NCBI RefSeq assembly: GCF_002245215.1
Contig: NZ_NPMR01000001.1
Coordinates: forward strand, 992,001 to 1,056,000
Length of the DNA: 64,000 nucleotides
From: Microbacterium sp. Yaish 1
GTDB lineage: Bacteria; Actinomycetota; Actinomycetes; Actinomycetales; Microbacteriaceae
Direction: 5' to 3'
Shown: piece by piece, positions 1 to 8,014 of the stretch
Layout: every line of letters begins with the position of its first letter
Numbering within the stretch: position 1 is the stretch's first letter
Program-made: the position numbers and the translations under genes
Notes under the pieces: generated by a model
Told to the model about the DNA's origin: nothing
The model's database searches: none
What the model saw: the letters and a program-made list of their open reading frames with translations, nothing else

Positions 1-110
1 TGGGGCTGCTCACCCTCAACCCGATGCTCGGCGTCATCGTCGGGGGCGTCGCGATGATCGTCCTCGCGATCGCGGCCGTCATGCTGCTTCCCCGCGGCAT
101 GTACCGCTGA
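1..110 (+). CDS. C-terminal fragment of a membrane protein
   Basis: The frame entering the window at position 3 runs to a TGA at 108-110. Its last 35 residues are a hydrophobic stretch rich in Val, Ile, Ala and Leu that ends in the short basic tail PRGMYR. This looks like a final transmembrane helix followed by a cytoplasmic end. The family cannot be named from so little sequence. The next gene starts 52 nt later with its own promoter, so this gene is probably not co-transcribed with it. Confidence 0.55.
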   Translation, partial: GLLTLNPMLGVIVGGVAMIVLAIAAVMLLPRGMYR

Positions 111-125
111 CCGGGGCACCCCCGC

Positions 126-156
126 TTGACCCTCACGCGACGTGAGGGCCGAGAGT
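126..156 (+). promoter_or_regulatory. MerR-type promoter with palindromic operator
   Basis: A -35 hexamer TTGACC (126-131) and a -10-like GAGAGT (151-156) are 19 bp apart, the over-long spacing typical of promoters twisted into shape by MerR-family activators. Between them lies a perfect inverted repeat, CCCTCACG at 130-137 and CGTGAGGG at 141-148, with a 3-bp centre. The -10 ends 6 nt before the ATG at 163, so transcription probably begins on the start codon. The obvious ligand is the MerR protein encoded second in this operon. Confidence 0.8.
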
Positions 157-162
157 GGTCGC

Positions 163-714
163 ATGACCGACCACCACACCCCCTATTACGACGCTTTCGA
201 GATCAGCCCCGTTCCCCCGCCCGGACCGGATGCCGTCGCCCCCGAGCCGTATCGCGGCATCTACGGGATGCCGGCGTTCGTCACGATCCCCACGCGTGAC
301 CTGCCGGCCTCGACGCGATTCTGGACCGCGGGCCTGGGGTTCTTCGAGCTCTTCACGATCCCCGGAACCCTCGTGCACCTGCGCCGCTGGGCCTTCCAGG
401 ACGTGCTCCTCGTCGCCGCCGATCCCGCCTCGGCGCCGACGTCCGAACCGCCCGCGCTGACCTACAGCTACGCCTGCATCCTCGCGGAGCTCGACGGCAT
501 CGCCGCGGCCTGCCGCGGGCTCGCCCCGGGGGCGGTCGGCGAGCCCCGCGACACCCCGTGGAACAGCCGCGAGGTCGAGATCCGCACCCCGGAGAACGCG
601 CGTATCGTCGTCACGGCGGCGAAGCCGTACGACCCCGGCAGTGCCGCAGCACGCTCCCTCGCCGCCATCGGCATCACCCCGACCGAGAACCCGGCGAAGA
701 AGGAGCAGCCATGA
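163..714 (+). CDS. VOC family (glyoxalase/bleomycin-resistance fold) protein
   Basis: The 183-residue product carries one VOC module, beginning about residue 36 with a MPAFVTIPTRDLPAS strand and the typical helix ending in FWTAGLGF. VOC proteins are metal-dependent isomerases, dioxygenases or drug-sequestering proteins; the substrate cannot be told here. An in-frame ATG at 142 exists but lies inside the operator, so 163 is the start, preceded by a -10 element and no ribosome binding site. The stop overlaps the start of the MerR gene (ATGA), so the two are translationally coupled. Co-control by a TipAS-type regulator suggests a role in binding or modifying a toxic small molecule, which is an inference. 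Confidence 0.75.
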   Translation: MTDHHTPYYDAFEISPVPPPGPDAVAPEPYRGIYGMPAFVTIPTRDLPASTRFWTAGLGFFELFTIPGTLVHLRRWAFQDVLLVAADPASAPTSEPPALTYSYACILAELDGIAAACRGLAPGAVGEPRDTPWNSREVEIRTPENARIVVTAAKPYDPGSAAARSLAAIGITPTENPAKKEQP

Positions 715-1511
715 GCGGCATCAGCACGGACGGGGTGACCGTCGGGCGCGCGGCATCCGACCTCGCCGTCACGGTGCGCACTCTGCATCACTGGGACGAG
801 ATCGGCCTCGCCTCGCCGTCGCTGCGCACCGACGCGGGCTACCGGCTGTATACCGCCGACGACATCGCGCGCCTGCAGCGCATCGTCGTGTACCGGGAGG
901 TCGGGCTGGGGCTCGACCAGATCCGCTCGATCCTCGACGAGCCCGATCGCGACACCACCGCGGCTCTGCGGGAGCAACGCGACGAGGTGTCGCGCTCGCT
1001 CGTCCGCCTCGAGGCTCTCCGGGCCGGTCTCGATCGCATGATCGAGGCGCACGAGCGCGGCGTCCTGCTCACGGCCGAGGAGCAGCTGTCGATCTTCGGC
1101 CCCGACTGGAACCCCGACTGGCCCGCCCTCGCCCGGCACCGCTACGGCGATTCCCCGCAGTGGAAGCAGTACGCCGAGCGTTCCGCCACCCGCACCCCCG
1201 ACCAATGGCGGGAGATCACGGCGGCGATGACCGCGCTCGAGGCCGACCTCGCCGCGGCGACCGACGCGGGCATCGAGCCCGGCGCGCCGGAGGCCGAAGC
1301 CCTCGTCGAACGCCACCGTGCGGCGATCGGCGAGTACTTCCCGGTGACCCGGTCGATGCAGGTCTGCCTCGGCCGGATGTACGAGGCGGATGCCGCCTTC
1401 GCCGCGCACTACGATCGCCTCCGGCCCGGCCTCGCCTCGTGGCTGCGCCGCAGCATCGACGCGAGCGCCCGCGCGCACGGCATCGACCCCGACACCGCGG
1501 TGTGGGAGTGA
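711..1511 (+). CDS. MerR family regulator with TipAS ligand-binding domain
   Basis: The 266-residue protein has an N-terminal MerR winged helix (residues about 8-75, with VRTLHHWDEIGLASPS and GYRLYTADDIARL) and a coiled-coil dimerisation helix to about residue 115. The C-terminal domain is of the TipAS type, rich in Trp, Tyr and acidic residues, including FGPDWNPDWPALARHRYGDS. In Streptomyces TipA this domain traps thiopeptide antibiotics and activates its own promoter. Here the gene is second in a two-gene operon whose promoter has the 19-bp spacing and inverted repeat expected for autoregulation. It ends 4 nt before the convergent hydrolase gene. The inducing ligand is unknown. Confidence 0.88.
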   Translation: MSGISTDGVTVGRAASDLAVTVRTLHHWDEIGLASPSLRTDAGYRLYTADDIARLQRIVVYREVGLGLDQIRSILDEPDRDTTAALREQRDEVSRSLVRLEALRAGLDRMIEAHERGVLLTAEEQLSIFGPDWNPDWPALARHRYGDSPQWKQYAERSATRTPDQWREITAAMTALEADLAAATDAGIEPGAPEAEALVERHRAAIGEYFPVTRSMQVCLGRMYEADAAFAAHYDRLRPGLASWLRRSIDASARAHGIDPDTAVWE

Positions 1512-1515
1512 CGGC

Positions 1516-2514
1516 TCAGCGGCGCCCGCCGGTGAACGCGCGCCACATGACGGCGGCGTGCGACTCCTTCGCGTGCTCGACGCCGACTTCATCGCCCTCC
1601 CGCGCGCTGAACCATTCCTGCACGCGATAGCGGGCCGCCCGCCACATGAGGGCGATCCCGCCGTACGCCGGCCGCGGGACGCGCGCCTCCTCCTGCGACA
1701 TCTGACCGCGGCGGGGAAGATCGCCGGCGACGAAGGCGTCCATGAGCTTGGCCACGCCGATCGCGTTGCCGTTGATGACGGAGTGCGCGGCGCCGTGGAT
1801 CTCCCACCGCCACGCATCGCGCGCGACGGCGACGAGCTCCGAGTGGAAGTAGCGCGGCGACGAGAAGTCCCGCGCGCCGCGAATGAGCAGCACCTGCGCC
1901 GAGACGTCCGCCAGGCGGCGTGGCAGCGGATACCGCATCATGTGCGGCAGCACCCGCATGAAGTAGGCGAAGCCGCAGAGCAGGTAGGCGCTGACCGCCA
2001 GCAGCACGAGACGGAACGGCTCGAACAGCGACGACTGCGCGAACCGGATCCCCTGCAGCACCACCGAGCGCTCCCGGTCGTTCACGACCGGACCGATGAG
2101 GACGGCGTGACGGATGCCGGGGCGCCGCGCGAGCACCTCGGTCACGATCTGCGTGCCGAAGGAATGCCCGAGCAGCACGGGGTCCTCGAGCTCGAACCGG
2201 TCGAGCACCGCCTCCACCTGGTCGGCGAAGAACGACACCGACGGCTCGTCGCGTGGCGCGCGCTGGCCCGCGAAGCCGGGGAGGTCGAGCGCGAAGACCC
2301 GGGCGTTCTGGGCGAGCAAGGGCGCGAGCAGATCGAAGTACGTCGCGGCCACCCCGATCCCCGCGATCAGCACGAAGGCCCGCTCCGCATCCGCCGAGGA
2401 CGCGGTCTGCACCCGCGTGACACGCGTGCGCACCCCGTCGAACGCGACCGTCTCGACATCGATGTCGGCCGGCTCCATATCATCTTCACCGCCGCGAGCG
2501 CGCCCCTCCACCAT
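1516..2514 (-). CDS. alpha/beta hydrolase
   Basis: The 332-residue product has the alpha/beta hydrolase fold. The nucleophile elbow is GHSFG (Ser118 counted from the first Met), with Asp216 in IRGARD as probable acid and His244 in GAAHS as probable base. An oxyanion-type loop follows the FVLIAGIG strand. A hydrophobic lid segment lies at about residues 165-190. The first 12 residues are poorly conserved-looking and an internal Met (start 2478) is a credible alternative start. It is transcribed divergently from the oxidoreductase gene, with only 41 nt between them. The substrate cannot be predicted. Confidence 0.78.
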   Translation of the reverse strand: MVEGRARGGEDDMEPADIDVETVAFDGVRTRVTRVQTASSADAERAFVLIAGIGVAATYFDLLAPLLAQNARVFALDLPGFAGQRAPRDEPSVSFFADQVEAVLDRFELEDPVLLGHSFGTQIVTEVLARRPGIRHAVLIGPVVNDRERSVVLQGIRFAQSSLFEPFRLVLLAVSAYLLCGFAYFMRVLPHMMRYPLPRRLADVSAQVLLIRGARDFSSPRYFHSELVAVARDAWRWEIHGAAHSVINGNAIGVAKLMDAFVAGDLPRRGQMSQEEARVPRPAYGGIALMWRAARYRVQEWFSAREGDEVGVEHAKESHAAVMWRAFTGGRR

Positions 2515-2555
2515 GCCCCTACCGTCTCACACGCGGCCCCGTGCAGACTGTGCCG

Positions 2556-3671
2556 ATGACCCTCACCTTCGCCATCGTCGGCAGCGGCTGGCGCAGCGAC
2601 TTCTTCCTGCGCGTCGCCGCCGCTCTGCCCGAGCGGTTCCGCGTCTCCGGCCTCGTCACCCGCAGCGCGGCGACGGCGGCCGAGACCGAGGAGCGCTGGG
2701 GCGTCCGCGGCTACAGCGACCTCGACGCGCTCCTCTCCGACGGCGCCCCCGACTTCGTCGTCGTCTCGGTGCCCCGCGACGTGGCGCCCGGGATCATCCT
2801 CGACCTCGCGGGCCGCGGCATCCCGGTGCTGACCGAGACCCCGCCCGCAGCGGGGATCGACGACCTCGTCGCCCTGTGGGAGCACCTCGCCCGCCCGGGG
2901 ATGCCGACCGTCCAGGTCGCCGAGCAGTACCACCTCTCACCGCTGCTGTCGGCGCAGCTCGCGGTCGCCCGTTCCGGCCGGCTGGGCACCCCGTCGTACG
3001 CGCTCGTCGCGCAGTGCCACGACTACCACGGCGTCAGCGTCATGCGCCGGGCCCTCGGGATCGGCGCCGGCGAGGCCGAGATCTCGGCATCCGTCTTCCG
3101 CTCCCCGCTCGTGGCCGGCCCCGACCGCGCCGGCGACCCCACCGCGGAGCGCGTCGTCACGGCGACGCAGACCACGGCACGGTTCGCCTTCGGCGACCGC
3201 CTGGGCGTGTACGACTTCGCGAGCGAGCAGTACTTCTCGTGGATCCGCGGCAACCGCCTGCTCATCCGCGGCGAGCGCGGCGAGATCGACAACGGCGAGG
3301 TGCGCCACCTGCGCCGGTTCGACGAGCCCGCCTTCGACTCGCTGCGCCGTGTCATGACCGGCGAGGGCGGCAACCTCGAGGGGATGTTCCTGCGCGGCAT
3401 CCTCCTCGGCGACGAGTGGGTCTTCCGCAATCCGTTCCTCCCGGCACGTCTCAACGACGACGAGATCGCGATCGCGCGCATGCTCGACGCCATGCCGCGC
3501 GCCATCGACGGCCACGCGCCGGTCTACTCGCTGGCCGAGGCCAGCCAGGACCACTACCTGGCGCAGCTCTCGCAGCAGGCGGCCGAAACCGGTAACACCG
3601 TGCGCTCGCCGCGTCAACCCTGGGCCGATGTCGTCGACGCGGAATTGCATGCCCGGGAGGCCAGCGGGTAA
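2556..3671 (+). CDS. Gfo/Idh/MocA family NAD(P)-dependent oxidoreductase
   Basis: The 371-residue protein opens with a Rossmann nucleotide-binding strand and turn (TFAIVGSGWR, residues 4-13). The NAD-binding half reaches about residue 120 and includes TETPPAAG, where the family often has EKP. It is followed by the alpha/beta dimerisation domain. Members oxidise sugars, inositols or related polyols; the substrate is not predictable. A GTG at 2541 is in frame, but a -10-like CAGACT (2544-2549) lies exactly 6 nt before the ATG at 2556, favouring a leaderless transcript from that ATG. The catalytic Lys of the usual EKP motif seems replaced by Thr, so activity should not be assumed. Confidence 0.75.
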   Translation: MTLTFAIVGSGWRSDFFLRVAAALPERFRVSGLVTRSAATAAETEERWGVRGYSDLDALLSDGAPDFVVVSVPRDVAPGIILDLAGRGIPVLTETPPAAGIDDLVALWEHLARPGMPTVQVAEQYHLSPLLSAQLAVARSGRLGTPSYALVAQCHDYHGVSVMRRALGIGAGEAEISASVFRSPLVAGPDRAGDPTAERVVTATQTTARFAFGDRLGVYDFASEQYFSWIRGNRLLIRGERGEIDNGEVRHLRRFDEPAFDSLRRVMTGEGGNLEGMFLRGILLGDEWVFRNPFLPARLNDDEIAIARMLDAMPRAIDGHAPVYSLAEASQDHYLAQLSQQAAETGNTVRSPRQPWADVVDAELHAREASG

Positions 3672-3692
3672 TTTTTCGGTATGCCGAAAAAT
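3669..3692 (+). promoter_or_regulatory. palindromic operator over the start of the metal-transporter operon
   Basis: A perfect inverted repeat, ATTTTTCGG (3671-3679) and CCGAAAAAT (3684-3692), surrounds a 4-bp centre that contains the ATG of the transporter gene. The -10 hexamer TAATTT (3669-3674) overlaps the left arm and sits 6 nt before the ATG. A weak -35 TTGCAT is at 3645-3650. The layout, an AT-rich palindrome covering -10 and +1, is that of a DtxR/MntR-type metal repressor site. That reading is inferred from position and the downstream genes. No regulator gene is in the window. Confidence 0.65.
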
Positions 3693-4622
3693 CGACATCG
3701 TCGCCTCGCCGCCCTGGTCGCCCTCGGCGCGACGGCCGCTCTGCTCGCGGGCTGCGCGACGGGCTCGAACGCCGACGTCGCCGGTGAGCCGTCCGGCGAC
3801 CGGCCCGTCGTGCTGACCACCTTCACGGTGCTCGCCGACATCGCGCGCAACGTCGCGGGCGACCGGCTCGACGTGCGCTCGATCACGAAGGCCGGAGCCG
3901 AGATCCACGGCTACGAGCCCACCCCGCGCGACATCGCGGCGGCATCCGACGCGGATCTGATCCTCGACAACGGGCTGGGCCTCGAGTCGTGGTTCGCGCG
4001 GTTCGTCGAGACCGCCGACGCACCGCACGCCGTCGTCTCCGACGGCGTCGAGACGATCGACATCACCGGCGACGCCTACGCCGGCAAGCCCAACCCCCAC
4101 GCCTGGATGAGCCCCCTGAACGTGCAGCTGTACGTCGACAACATCGTCGCGGCGTTCAGCGAGCTCGATCCGGCGGGCGCCGACGCCTACGCCGCGAACG
4201 GTGCGGCATACAACGACGAGCTGCAGCGGATCCACGACGATCTCGTCGCCGACCTCGCGACGGTGCCGGTCGAGCAGCGGGCGCTCGTCACATGCGAGGG
4301 CGCATTTTCGTACCTCGCCCGCGACGCCGGGCTCACCGAGGCCTACATCTGGCCCGTCAACGCCGAGCAGCAGGCGACGCCCCAGCAGATCCGGCAGACG
4401 ATCGAGTTCGTCCAGGACAACGACGTGCCCGCCGTGTTCTGCGAGTCGACCGTCTCGGACCGTCCGATGCAGCAGGTGGTCGAGGCGACGGATGCCGTCT
4501 TCGGCGGCACGCTCTACGTCGACTCGCTCTCCGAGGCCGGCGGCCCCGTGCCGACCTACCTCGATCTGCTCCGCCATGACGCCGAGACCATCGCCGCGGC
4601 ACTGACCCGGAGCGCCTCGTGA
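3681..4622 (+). CDS. metal ABC transporter substrate-binding lipoprotein (manganese type)
   Basis: The 313-residue protein has a lipoprotein signal with lipobox LLAGC (Cys25) and the cluster A-I solute-binding fold. Expected metal ligands are visible: His76 (EIHGYEP), His140 (NPHAWM), Glu206 (TCEGAF) and Asp281 (YVDSLS). The His-His-Glu-Asp set, and the absence of a His-rich loop, fit the Mn(II)/Fe(II) branch (PsaA/MntC-like) better than the zinc branch (ZnuA). It is first in a three-gene operon with overlapping stops and starts. The start codon lies inside a palindromic operator, implying metal-controlled expression. Confidence 0.87.
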   Translation: MPKNRHRRLAALVALGATAALLAGCATGSNADVAGEPSGDRPVVLTTFTVLADIARNVAGDRLDVRSITKAGAEIHGYEPTPRDIAAASDADLILDNGLGLESWFARFVETADAPHAVVSDGVETIDITGDAYAGKPNPHAWMSPLNVQLYVDNIVAAFSELDPAGADAYAANGAAYNDELQRIHDDLVADLATVPVEQRALVTCEGAFSYLARDAGLTEAYIWPVNAEQQATPQQIRQTIEFVQDNDVPAVFCESTVSDRPMQQVVEATDAVFGGTLYVDSLSEAGGPVPTYLDLLRHDAETIAAALTRSAS

Positions 4623-5368
4623 GCGCCGCGACCGGCGCGTCCCCGGCAATCGAGGTCTCGGGCGTCTCGGTGCGCTACCGCGACATCGTGGCGCTCGACG
4701 ACGTCCACCTCGCCGTCGCGCCCGGGCGGGTGACCGCGCTGATCGGCATGAACGGCTCGGGGAAGTCGACGCTGTTCAAGTCGATCACGGGCCTCGTGCG
4801 TCCCGCCAGCGGACGAGTGAGCATCGCCGGGCAGACACCCGCCGCCGCCCGCCGCCGCGGCCTCATCGGGTACGTGCCGCAGAGCGAGGACGTCGACTGG
4901 ACCTTCCCGGTGTCGGTGCGCGACGTCGTGATGATGGGTCGGTACGGGCACCTCGGCCCCACGCGGCGCCCGCGCCCCGAGGACCATCGCGCCGTCGACG
5001 CCGCGCTCGAGCGCGTCGAGCTGAGCGAGCTCGCCGACCGTCAGATCGGCCGGTTGTCGGGCGGTCAGCGCAAGCGCGCGTTCGTGGCGCGCGGCATCGC
5101 CCAGGATGCCGGCATCCTGCTCCTCGACGAGCCGTTCGCGGGCGTCGACAAGAAGTCCGAGGCGACGATCGTGCGACTGCTGCGCGAGCTCGCCGCCGAC
5201 GGCCGGACCGTGCTCGTCTCCACCCACGACCTCCACGCCCTCCCGTCCCTCGCCGACGAGGCGGTGCTGCTGCTGCGCCGCGTCGTCTTCCAGGGCGCCG
5301 TCGACGAGGCGCTCCGCCCCGAGCTGCTCGCGCGCGCCTTCGGCCTGACCACCGAGGAGCGCCCGTGA
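4619..5368 (+). CDS. metal ABC transporter ATP-binding protein
   Basis: This 249-residue ATPase has Walker A GMNGSGKST (residues 43-51), the Q-loop PQSEDVDW, signature LSGGQRKR, Walker B ILLLDEPFAG and the switch histidine in STHD. The PQSEDVDWTFPVSVRDVV region is typical of Mn/Zn/Fe chelate importers. The GTG start overlaps the TGA of the binding-protein gene, and its own stop overlaps the permease GTG, so the three are translationally coupled. It energises import of the metal delivered by the lipoprotein. Confidence 0.88.
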   Translation: MSAATGASPAIEVSGVSVRYRDIVALDDVHLAVAPGRVTALIGMNGSGKSTLFKSITGLVRPASGRVSIAGQTPAAARRRGLIGYVPQSEDVDWTFPVSVRDVVMMGRYGHLGPTRRPRPEDHRAVDAALERVELSELADRQIGRLSGGQRKRAFVARGIAQDAGILLLDEPFAGVDKKSEATIVRLLRELAADGRTVLVSTHDLHALPSLADEAVLLLRRVVFQGAVDEALRPELLARAFGLTTEERP

Positions 5369-6240
5369 CCCTCATCGACATCCTGCTCGAGCCGCTCCGC
5401 TACGAGTTCATGCTGCGCGCCCTGTCGGCCACGGCCATCGCCGCGATCGTCTGCGCCGTGCTGTCGTGCTGGCTCGTCCTCATCGGCTGGTCGCTCATGG
5501 GCGACGCCGTCAGCCACGCCGTGCTGCCCGGCGTCGTGCTCGCGTACGTCCTGGGCGCGCCCTTCGCGATCGGCGCCCTCGTGTTCGGGTTCCTCGCGGT
5601 CGCCCTCATCGGCATCATCCGCGGCACGAGCCGCGTCAAGGAGGATGCCGCCATCGGCATCGTGTTCACGACGCTGTTCGCGCTCGGCCTCGTGCTCATC
5701 TCGGTGACACCGAGCCAGACCGACCTCAACCACATCCTGTTCGGCAACGTGCTCGGGGTCTCGGCGGGCGACCTCGTGCAGATCGCCGTCCTGGCGGCCG
5801 TCGCCTTCGCGATCCTGTTCGTCAAGCGCCGCGACCTCACCCTCTTCGCCTTCGACCCGATCCACACCTTCGCCATCGGGCTCTCGCCGCGGCTGCTCTC
5901 GGGGCTCCTGCTGGGCGTGCTCGCGCTGACCGCGGTCGTCGCGCTGCAGGTCGTGGGCGTCGTGCTCGTCGTCGCGATGCTCATCATCCCGGGAGCCACG
6001 GCGCACCTGCTCACCGACCGCTTCGGGCGCATGCTCGTCATCGCCCCGGTGCTCTCGGCGGCATCCTCGGTCGTCGGCATCTACCTGAGCTACTGGGTGG
6101 ATGCCTCGTCGGGCGGACTCGTCGTGCTCGTGCAGGGCGTCGTGTTCGCCGCGGTCTACCTCTTCAGCCCGAGACACGGGATCATCGGGCGTCGGATAGC
6201 CTCGCGCAAGTCCGTCGCCGAATCCGTTCCCGCTGGCTAG
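5365..6240 (+). CDS. metal ABC transporter permease (ABC-3 family)
   Basis: The 291-residue, very hydrophobic protein is predicted by eye to have eight or nine membrane helices. It has the ABC-3 hallmarks near its N-terminus (LIGWSLMGDAVSHAVLPG) and the coupling segment around GTSRVKEDAAIGIVFT. This family forms the channel of Mn/Zn/Fe importers. The GTG start overlaps the ATPase stop. Its TAG stop (6238-6240) doubles as the first bases of the -10 element of the next gene, so the operon ends here or is boosted internally. Confidence 0.87.
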   Translation: MTLIDILLEPLRYEFMLRALSATAIAAIVCAVLSCWLVLIGWSLMGDAVSHAVLPGVVLAYVLGAPFAIGALVFGFLAVALIGIIRGTSRVKEDAAIGIVFTTLFALGLVLISVTPSQTDLNHILFGNVLGVSAGDLVQIAVLAAVAFAILFVKRRDLTLFAFDPIHTFAIGLSPRLLSGLLLGVLALTAVVALQVVGVVLVVAMLIIPGATAHLLTDRFGRMLVIAPVLSAASSVVGIYLSYWVDASSGGLVVLVQGVVFAAVYLFSPRHGIIGRRIASRKSVAESVPAG

Positions 6241-6249
6241 CGTGCCGCT

Positions 6250-6498
6250 ATGAAGATCAGCGAGATCCACTGGAATGACGAAGCCCGCCAGAAGGTGCTC
6301 GACGACGCCGACCGTGTCCTGCAGGATGCCGTCGCCGCCGTCGCCGCGACCGATGACGCGAACGACGCCGACAAGGCCTACGCCGCGCTCGTCAGCCACA
6401 TGAAGGACAAGTTCATCGACTGGGAGCCCGGCCCCGACGTCCGTACGTACGCCGACGCCCTCGCCGCCGGCGAGATCGAGCTCGAGCAGGCCGGCTGA
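6250..6498 (+). CDS. small acidic protein of unknown function
   Basis: The 82-residue protein is acidic and mostly helical-looking, with no membrane segment or Cys. I do not recognise a family. TAGCGT (6238-6243) lies exactly 6 nt before the ATG, so a leaderless transcript is likely, with its promoter overlapping the end of the permease gene. The stop is 8 nt from the start of the photolyase-like gene, which has no visible ribosome binding site of its own, so the pair probably share an mRNA. A functional link to the radical SAM protein is possible but only inferred from position. Confidence 0.6.
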   Translation: MKISEIHWNDEARQKVLDDADRVLQDAVAAVAATDDANDADKAYAALVSHMKDKFIDWEPGPDVRTYADALAAGEIELEQAG

Positions 6499-6506
6499 CC
6501 GGCCGG

Positions 6507-7577
6507 ATGTCCCGGGATCGGGCCCCGCTGCTGCAGATCAGCCGCATCTACGCCGAGGAGGCCGCGCTCGCGCTGCCCCGCGGGCAGGAGATCGTGGCGC
6601 GGTGGCCCGATGCCGAGATCGTCCCGATCGACTCGCACTGGCTCGTTCCCGAGGTCCACGGCGACGAGACGAATGTGCGGCGCTGGGTGCGGATCAAGAC
6701 CGAGGCGCTCGTGCTGGGCGTGAAGAAGTCGGTCACGACCCGGCTCAACGGCCGCTCGGCCGACTTCATCGCGCCGTCGACGGCGAACGGCTGCGCCATG
6801 GCCTGCTCGTACTGCTACGTGCCGCGCCGCAAGGGATACAGCAACCCCGTCACGGTCTTCGCCAACATCGACGAGATCTCGCGCCACCTCGCGCGTCACA
6901 TCTCCCGGCAGGGCCCCAAGACCGAGCCGAACCAGTGCGACCCCGAGGCCTGGGTCTACGACATCGGCGAGAACAGCGACTGCTCCGTCGACGCGATGAT
7001 CAGCGAGAACGTCCGCGACCTGTGCGAGCTGTTCCGGATGTCGCCGACGGCCAAGGCCTCGTTCGCGACGAAGTACGTCAACCGCGACCTGCTCGACTGG
7101 GACCCGCTCGGGCGCACCCGCATCCGCTTCTCGCTCATGCCGCACGACACCGCGCGCGTGACTGACATCCGGACCTCGCCGATCTCCGAGCGGATCGCGG
7201 CGATCAACGACTTCGTCGAGGCCGGCTACGAAGTGCATCTCAACTTCTCTCCCGTCATCCTCACCCCGACCTGGGAGGCCGACTGGACGGCTCTGCTGCG
7301 CGAGCTGAACGACGTGCTCTCCGACCGCGCGAAGGCGCAGCTGGCGTGCGAGATCATCTTCCTCACCCACAACGAGGGCCTGCACGAGGTCAACCTCGGC
7401 TGGCATCCGCGCGGCGAGGACCTGCTGTGGACCCCGCGGATGCAGGAGACCAAGCGCTCGCAAAACGGCGCGATCAACGTGCGGTACCGCTCACCGCTCA
7501 AGGGCGAGGCCGTCGCGGCGCTGTGCGCGCTCATCGAGCGCGAGCTGCCGTCGTGCCGCATCCGCTACGCGTTCTGA
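6507..7577 (+). CDS. spore photoproduct lyase-like radical SAM protein
   Basis: The 356-residue protein has the radical SAM cluster motif CAMACSYC (Cys96, Cys100, Cys103), which has the CxxxCxxC spacing, preceded by FIAPSTANG. The downstream barrel resembles spore photoproduct lyase (SPL), which reverses the thymine photoproduct of spore DNA. SPL-like proteins are also known in non-sporulating bacteria, where their substrate is not established. Aligning by eye, the hydrogen-donor Cys of Bacillus SPL (before a TSD) falls on Glu155 in ENSD here, although Cys144 and Cys159 are close. Expect a related but perhaps altered chemistry. It follows a small acidic gene by 8 nt. Confidence 0.8.
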   Translation: MSRDRAPLLQISRIYAEEAALALPRGQEIVARWPDAEIVPIDSHWLVPEVHGDETNVRRWVRIKTEALVLGVKKSVTTRLNGRSADFIAPSTANGCAMACSYCYVPRRKGYSNPVTVFANIDEISRHLARHISRQGPKTEPNQCDPEAWVYDIGENSDCSVDAMISENVRDLCELFRMSPTAKASFATKYVNRDLLDWDPLGRTRIRFSLMPHDTARVTDIRTSPISERIAAINDFVEAGYEVHLNFSPVILTPTWEADWTALLRELNDVLSDRAKAQLACEIIFLTHNEGLHEVNLGWHPRGEDLLWTPRMQETKRSQNGAINVRYRSPLKGEAVAALCALIERELPSCRIRYAF

Positions 7578-7624
7578 TCCACCCTCCCTTGCGCGGACGC
7601 GCGGATCTGCGCCACCCTGGCGGG

Positions 7625-8014
7625 GTGTATCTGCTGCTGCCCCTGCTCGTCTTCGTCCTGATGGTCGCAGCTCTCGTCGACGCCATCACCCGCCGCGACG
7701 ACCAGGTCAAGCACCTGCCGAAGTTCGCGTGGGTGCTCTTCATCGTCTTCCTGCCGCTCATCGGATCGGTGCTGTGGTTCACCCTCGGACGCGAGTGGGA
7801 CACCGCCCCGCGAGAGTCGATGAGCTTCGGCGACCCGCGCCGGTGGTCCCGCGACGAGCCGGCACCCGCCGCCCCGGCGAGCCGCCCGCAGCCCCGCGAC
7901 TATCGGACGACGGCGCAGCAGCTCGCCGACCTCGAGCGCGAGATCGAGATCGCCGAGCTCGAGGCCGAGATCCGTCGCCGCCGGCAGGGTCCTCAGTCAC
8001 CCGACGCCGGCTGA
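7625..8014 (+). CDS. PLDc_N-domain membrane protein
   Basis: The 129-residue protein has two hydrophobic helices (about residues 2-18 and 36-56) separated by a short basic loop, the arrangement of the phospholipase D N-terminal (PLDc_N) domain. A charged tail follows, with a Glu-rich helix DLEREIEIAELEAEIRRR suited to coiled-coil pairing. The GTG at 7625 is chosen because CACCCT (7613-7618) ends exactly 6 nt upstream and no ribosome binding site exists. Its last 22 nt overlap the convergent VanZ-like gene. Function is unknown; no PLD catalytic domain is present. Confidence 0.7.
   Translation: MYLLLPLLVFVLMVAALVDAITRRDDQVKHLPKFAWVLFIVFLPLIGSVLWFTLGREWDTAPRESMSFGDPRRWSRDEPAPAAPASRPQPRDYRTTAQQLADLEREIEIAELEAEIRRRRQGPQSPDAG

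Noticed and set aside
3681..4622. Zinc-specific (ZnuA/AdcA) assignment of the binding protein
   Set aside because: No His-rich loop, and the third ligand is Glu206 rather than His, which fits the Mn/Fe branch better.
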